This document shows, piece by piece, positions 11,266 through 15,233 of a DNA stretch of 15,233 nt; within the stretch, counting starts at the first letter, position 1; each line of letters starts with the position of its first letter. Both the position numbers and the translations under genes were made by a program. Under the pieces are notes generated by a model. That model did no database searches. It was not told the DNA's origin and saw nothing but the letters and a program-made list of their open reading frames with translations. The stretch comes from JAABTL01 sp964465355 (lineage in GTDB: Bacteria; Deinococcota; Deinococci; Deinococcales; Trueperaceae), in the NCBI GenBank assembly GCA_964465355.1, contig CAYXJZ010000082.1, positions 1 through 15,233 of the forward strand, in the 5' to 3' direction.

Positions 11266-14200
11266 GACCGTCGGCCAGACGGTGGTGTGGGAGCGGCTGC
11301 GTCTGCAAGGCTTCGGTCGCCACCGCGACCTGGAGTTGGAGCTGGGGCCGGGACTCAACCACTGGGTGGCGCCCAACGAGGCGGGGAAGACCACCGCCCT
11401 GCTCGGCCTGGTCGGGACCCTGTGGGGGGTGCGGCACCTGCAGGACCGCGAGGGGCTCAGCTGGGGACGCTTCCGCGCCTGGTCGGGTGGCCCGCACCGC
11501 GGCGAGGTCCAGCTCAGGCGTGGCACAGCGCGCTTCACCGTCTCGCGCGACTTCGAGAACCACCACGTGCGTGTGCTGCGCAACGGGGACGACGGTGACG
11601 AGCTGCTGCTCGAGGGCAGCCACAACCCTCAGGCCCGCCGCGAGCGCAGCCCATACCTCGGCTGGCTGCGCTCGGAGCTGTCGCTGACCACCCCCGAGCT
11701 GGTGCTCTCCACCTTCGTCATCGCCCAGGGCGCATGGGGCACGGACGCACATCGCCTCGGCGACGAGGTGCAGGCCCTGTTGGCCGGAGCTGGCGGCAGC
11801 ACCTACCAGGACGCGGGCAAGTTCCTGGAGGACAGCCTTCGGCAGCGCACAAGGCAGCTCAGGGGCCTGGCGCCGGTCTTCAGCAGCGACGGGCGCAAGG
11901 ACCAGCTTCTGGAGCAGGCGGAGGCCAGGCTGCATGAGCTGCGTCAGGCCATCGAGGGCGGCAGGGCGGAGGCGGACGCCTTCGAGTCCGCCCAAGAGGC
12001 CATGCGGCTGGCCCAGACCCAGCGCGAGGAGGCAAGGACCCTGTCCAGTGCGGCGGCCGATGAGCTGGAGACGGTCAGGGTATGGGGTCAACGGCGCGAT
12101 GAGGTCATGCGGCTGCAGGAGCGCCACAGCGAGCGCGCAAGGGAGTTGCGGGCGGCTGAGGCCCTGGCCGACGAGCTGGCCGGGGCGCAGGCGCGGCTGC
12201 AGACGGTGGAGCCCGACCTGGCGCAGGCACCGGAGGACCTGGATGCCCGGCTGGAGGCCTGGGAGCGGGCAGCGGCTGCGGTGGAGGCGCAGTCGGCCAG
12301 GGAGGCGACCGTCAGGGCAGAGCGCCAGAGGTCGGAGGAGGAGGTGCGGGCAAGGCTGACCAAGCTGACCGAAGACCTGGCTGCGCTGGGCGAGGGCTGG
12401 CCGCCGGCCGTCACGCTGCGCAAGGAGGGGCCGGCGGGTGGCGAGGGCCAGGCAGTCGCCCAGCTGGGCCCATCCGCCCGCAGCGCGGCCGAGGCCTTGC
12501 GCGACCTGACCGCGGCGGCCGGCCGCTGGCGACAGCGACTGGCCGAGCTCAGGACGGCTCAGGCAAGGCTGCACGAGGTGGTGGCCGCCCTCGCACCCCT
12601 GCGGGTCTTCGACGAGGTCTCCCAGGAACAGATCGTCGTCCTGCGCGGCTACCAGGCCGAGCGGGCCGCCATGGACGAACGGGCAGCCGGCGCAAGGCAG
12701 GCGATGGAGGACCTGCGCCGCCAAGCCCATGACCACGAGCAGCGTTTCGCCTCGGTGTGGGAGCTGCCCTCCGAAGTGGCCGCCGCCCTCCACCAGTTCG
12801 CCGAGCAGGTCGAGGCGCCCGATCGCAGCGGTGCTGCAAGGGGTTGGGGAGCGACCGCCCTGCTGCTCGCCTTCGGTCTCGGCGGTCCTCCCTTGGCGAG
12901 CACCCTTGGTTGGTCGTTGGCCCCATGGTGGCCTTGGGCGGCGGGCGGCGCAGCAGCGCTGCTGTGGTTCGTCGCCTTGCCGCGCAGGGCAGCCCTGCGC
13001 CGGGCAAGGGCGCGGCTGGACCGCCTCGCGGCCGAAGGCCTGCCTGGTGCAGAAGGGGACGACGAGCTGCGGCTGGAGCGGGGGAGGCGGCGGCAAGCCT
13101 TCGAGGCGCAGCAGGAGGACGTGGCACGCGTCGCCGACGCGGTCAGCAAGGCCGAGCACCGTTGGGAGCAGGTGCAGGCGCAGGTGGAGGCCTTCCACCG
13201 CTCGCTGCCCGAGTTGGCCGATGCCGACGTTGACCTCGGCGCCGCCTACCTGCGTTTCGAAGGGCTGCAGGCGAAACGCAGCGAGACCCTCGCCCAGCTG
13301 CGCATGGCCTGCGCGGCCATGGGCCTCGATCCGGCAAGGGCCCAGGCGCAGCTGCTGGTCTCCGGTGAGGAGGAGCTGCCGACGGTGGTGCACGACGAGA
13401 CCGCGGCGACCTCCATGGGTGCCGACGGCCAGCGCCTCTACCTGTGGGCACGCAGCCTGGAGGCGGTGCCGGAAGGTGCCAGCGTGACGGTGTTGGAGGG
13501 CTGGCTCAAGCGGGTGGACGGCAGCACCTGGGAGACCTGGATCGAGCAGGCGGTGGCCGACGATCGGCGGGAGGCGGAGCGCCAGCGGGTCGAGGCGGCC
13601 TTGGCGGTTGCCCAGGCTGAAGCCGTGCGGGCCACCATCGCCCACGAGCGCGCCCTGGTCACCGAGGAGGAGGCGTCGAAGGCAGCCGAGGCCGAGCTGC
13701 GCAAGGCGGCGGCCAGGGCGGCCGCCACGCAGATGGCGGAGCAGCCGTGGCCGGGTGCGCTGGAGGCGCTGAGGGCGGGACCAAGCGCGGCCCGCGCCGC
13801 CTACCGCCGACGCAAGGCTGCCGAGGCAGCGCTGCACTCCGTGCGCGAGCGCCTCGGGGCCCATCTTCTCGCCCTTGACGCCAAAGACCTCGCTGGCTTG
13901 CGTCTGGCGGTGGAGGAGGTCGGGCACGCCGTGGCCACCGCCCGCCTCGCCTGGTCGTCGTGGGTCGAGGAGCATCAGGGGCTGCCGCCTGCCGAGCTGC
14001 CTGGGCCCGATCCGAGGGCGCTGGTGGCCACCGCCCGTCAGGCCTCGGAGCAGGCAAGGGAGGCGGCGGCTGCGGCCGACCAGGCCTACCTGGAGGCGCA
14101 GGCCAGGCTGGTGCGGGTGCAAGGCAACGACCCGGTCGACATCGCCGCTGCCGAGATCGAGGCACGCGAGGTGGAGGCCGAGGTCGAGCGCATCACCTTC

Positions 14201-14659
14201 GAGCGCGATGCGCTGGCCATGGCGCTGCGTGAGCTGGTGGCGGCCGCCGAGGCCTACCAGGAAGCGCACGGGCAACGCCTGGCCGACACGGCCAGCGACT
14301 ACTTCCGACGCTTCAGCGGGGTGCCGGGACGTCGCATCGAGCTGGACGCGGGCTTCAAGGCCAGCGTGCGCGAGCCGAGTGGCGACCTTGCCTCACCGGC
14401 GCAGCTCTCGCAAGGCGCGCAGGATCAGCTTGCCTTGGCGCTGCGCCTGGCCATCGCCGACCTGCTGGCCACCGAGCTGCGCCTGCCCCTGGTCTTCGAC
14501 GACCCCTTCTTGAACTGGGACGAGGACAGGCTGCTGCGCTTGCGCCAAGTGCTCGATGAGCTGGCCGAGGAGCGGCAGCTCATCGTGCTCAGCCATCGGG
14601 ATGGCCTGTCTGGCTGGGGACGCTCGGTCAGACGCCAGGAGACCACAGCCTCATCCTGA
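11258..14659 (+). CDS. SbcC/YhaN-like Rad50-type SMC-like ATPase with central hydrophobic hairpin
   Basis: This 1,133-aa protein is a Rad50-class ATPase, the expected partner of the upstream Mre11-like nuclease. Walker A is APNEAGKT (38-45); NEAGKT is the YhaN/AAA_27 form, but the first P-loop Gly is Ala. The C-terminal half has the ABC signature LSQGAQDQ (1050-1057), Walker B LVFDDPF (Asp1081-Asp1082) and an H-loop LSHRD (His1113). Two long Ala/Glu/Arg-rich coiled-coil arms run about 211-520 and 576-1020. At the apex, where SbcC and Rad50 carry a CxxC zinc hook, there are two hydrophobic stretches (about 531-552 and 556-574) joined by a short turn and followed by Arg-rich sequence. The only cysteine I found is C685. 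The ATG at 11258 has GAGG 6 nt upstream and overlaps sbcD by 8 nt. B. subtilis YhaN is remembered to have similar mid-protein membrane segments, so a membrane-anchored end-processing complex is inferred. Confidence 0.88.
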   Translation: MAETVGQTVVWERLRLQGFGRHRDLELELGPGLNHWVAPNEAGKTTALLGLVGTLWGVRHLQDREGLSWGRFRAWSGGPHRGEVQLRRGTARFTVSRDFENHHVRVLRNGDDGDELLLEGSHNPQARRERSPYLGWLRSELSLTTPELVLSTFVIAQGAWGTDAHRLGDEVQALLAGAGGSTYQDAGKFLEDSLRQRTRQLRGLAPVFSSDGRKDQLLEQAEARLHELRQAIEGGRAEADAFESAQEAMRLAQTQREEARTLSSAAADELETVRVWGQRRDEVMRLQERHSERARELRAAEALADELAGAQARLQTVEPDLAQAPEDLDARLEAWERAAAAVEAQSAREATVRAERQRSEEEVRARLTKLTEDLAALGEGWPPAVTLRKEGPAGGEGQAVAQLGPSARSAAEALRDLTAAAGRWRQRLAELRTAQARLHEVVAALAPLRVFDEVSQEQIVVLRGYQAERAAMDERAAGARQAMEDLRRQAHDHEQRFASVWELPSEVAAALHQFAEQVEAPDRSGAARGWGATALLLAFGLGGPPLASTLGWSLAPWWPWAAGGAAALLWFVALPRRAALRRARARLDRLAAEGLPGAEGDDELRLERGRRRQAFEAQQEDVARVADAVSKAEHRWEQVQAQVEAFHRSLPELADADVDLGAAYLRFEGLQAKRSETLAQLRMACAAMGLDPARAQAQLLVSGEEELPTVVHDETAATSMGADGQRLYLWARSLEAVPEGASVTVLEGWLKRVDGSTWETWIEQAVADDRREAERQRVEAALAVAQAEAVRATIAHERALVTEEEASKAAEAELRKAAARAAATQMAEQPWPGALEALRAGPSAARAAYRRRKAAEAALHSVRERLGAHLLALDAKDLAGLRLAVEEVGHAVATARLAWSSWVEEHQGLPPAELPGPDPRALVATARQASEQAREAAAAADQAYLEAQARLVRVQGNDPVDIAAAEIEAREVEAEVERITFERDALAMALRELVAAAEAYQEAHGQRLADTASDYFRRFSGVPGRRIELDAGFKASVREPSGDLASPAQLSQGAQDQLALALRLAIADLLATELRLPLVFDDPFLNWDEDRLLRLRQVLDELAEERQLIVLSHRDGLSGWGRSVRRQETTASS

Positions 14660-14678
14660 GGCCCTGCGCCGGCCCCGA

Positions 14679-15233
14679 CTAAGGGTGTGAGCTGCCGGGC
14701 GTGATGCCGGGCTCGTCGTTCAGTCGCTCGGCGATGCGGTCGAGGTCCTCGCGGCCGGCAGGACGACCACCCACGGTGGGCAGGGTCGAGCCGAGCGCAT
14801 CGCTGACAGCACCCAACTCGAACTCGGTGCTGTCGTAGCCACGGTAGGGACCGGGCAGACGAGCCTGGTCGAGACGCTTGAGCAGTTCCACCGTCAAGGC
14901 GGCCGCCAGCGCGGCCCGCTGCGCCAGCTCGGCCAAGGAATCCGGGCTCCATGCCTCGTCGTCAGGCGGCAGCGAGACCGCCTTCGGCCCGACGGACCGG
15001 CAGCCGACGCGCAGGTAGGGCACCCCGTGCTCGGCGAAAGGAAGGCCGTCCGGTACGTGGTGCGTCGGCACCACCCTGGTCCCCGTCGGGGCGGCGCCTT
15101 CCAGCACGGCCGGCAGCCGCGCGTCGGTCTCCACCCCAGCCACCACCAGCAGGCGTTCACCTTCGGCGGTGGCCGGCATGGTGGGCGACAACCTGCCGAT
15201 GACGACGGCGGCCTTGAGGTCGTGACGCAGTTG
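14679..15233 (-). CDS. Possible M28-type peptidase C-terminal part (start outside window)
   Basis: The frame is open from the right edge to a TAG stop, giving 184 residues; an internal TTG and ATG (near 15179-15191) are poor starts because coding-like sequence continues upstream. The stretch VPDGLPFAEHGVPYLRVG (about 61-77 of the visible part) resembles the DxxPFxxxGIPxL segment of M28 zinc aminopeptidases, followed by a terminal helix (ALAAALTVELLKR) as in that fold. The histidine usually found about 15-25 residues later (DYHTPxDT) is not seen; that position reads SLPPDDEAWSPDSL. This may be an inactive or divergent member, or another hydrolase. The C-terminal 60 residues (from GPYRGYD) match nothing I know. 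It converges on the ATPase gene with a 19-bp gap and no visible terminator. Coding is likely; the family is tentative. Confidence 0.5.
   Translation of the reverse strand, partial: QLRHDLKAAVVIGRLSPTMPATAEGERLLVVAGVETDARLPAVLEGAAPTGTRVVPTHHVPDGLPFAEHGVPYLRVGCRSVGPKAVSLPPDDEAWSPDSLAELAQRAALAAALTVELLKRLDQARLPGPYRGYDSTEFELGAVSDALGSTLPTVGGRPAGREDLDRIAERLNDEPGITPGSSHP

Noticed and set aside
7594..11625. A 1,343-codon open frame on the minus strand
   Set aside because: It lies fully opposite addA, sbcD and the start of the ATPase gene, which have clear motifs. Long antisense frames are expected when third positions are nearly all G/C; no family motif is recognisable.
11000..14275. A 1,091-codon open frame on the minus strand
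   Set aside because: It shadows the Rad50-like ATPase gene, and its Leu/Gly/Gln/Arg/His-rich product is typical of reverse-frame translation of Ala/Glu/Arg coiled coils.
14660..14678. Terminator between the ATPase gene and the M28-like gene
   Set aside because: The 19-bp gap holds only a possible 4-bp GGCC/GGCC stem and no T run.
1..15233. CRISPR array, tRNA, rRNA, insertion sequence or prophage remains
   Set aside because: No regularly spaced repeats, cloverleaf, rRNA-like segments, transposase motifs or terminal inverted repeats were seen, and composition is uniform throughout.

Overview
This is a 15.2 kb window of GC-rich bacterial DNA (about 70% G+C by eye), densely packed with genes and showing strong G/C bias at third codon positions. 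Arg AGG and Leu TTG codons are nevertheless common. Several starts lack a Shine-Dalgarno (SD) sequence and instead have a TAnnnT hexamer 6-10 nt upstream, the pattern of leaderless transcripts known from Deinococcota and Actinobacteria. A Deinococcota-like lineage such as Trueperaceae, or another high-GC phylum, is a guess; no rRNA or marker gene fixes the taxon.

Layout. At the left edge (1-846, +) lies a DEDDh 3'-5' exonuclease with its 5' end outside the window. It is followed by an RhlE-type DEAD-box RNA helicase (1002-2390, +) with an RG-rich tail. A strong hairpin terminator (2446-2475) closes that unit. A YeiH/UPF0324 membrane protein (2552-3601, -) is divergent from a YeiE/CysL/CbbR-type LysR regulator (3684-4616, +), across an 82-bp region rich in dyads.

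From 3684 to 14659 five genes run tightly on the + strand with 4-8 nt gaps or overlaps: lysR, an AddB-like nuclease (4625-7435), an AddA-like UvrD helicase (7432-10125), a SbcD/YhaO-like nuclease (10132-11265) and a SbcC/YhaN-like ATPase (11258-14659). The order addB-addA-sbcD-sbcC is the one known from Bacillus. It forms a double-strand-end processing module: AddAB resects DNA ends, and the Mre11/Rad50-like pair opens blocked ends and hairpins. A convergent partial ORF (14679-15233, -) resembles the C-terminal part of an M28 peptidase.

The unusual points are in the repair module. The AddA-like subunit has a full set of helicase motifs but no C-terminal nuclease domain. The AddB-like subunit has no visible Walker A but keeps the nuclease and the four-cysteine Fe-S pattern, so the complex appears to have one motor and one nuclease. 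The SbcC-like protein has no CxxC zinc hook and instead carries a hydrophobic, probably membrane-inserting, hairpin in the middle of its coiled coil. No CRISPR array, tRNA, rRNA or insertion sequence was seen.
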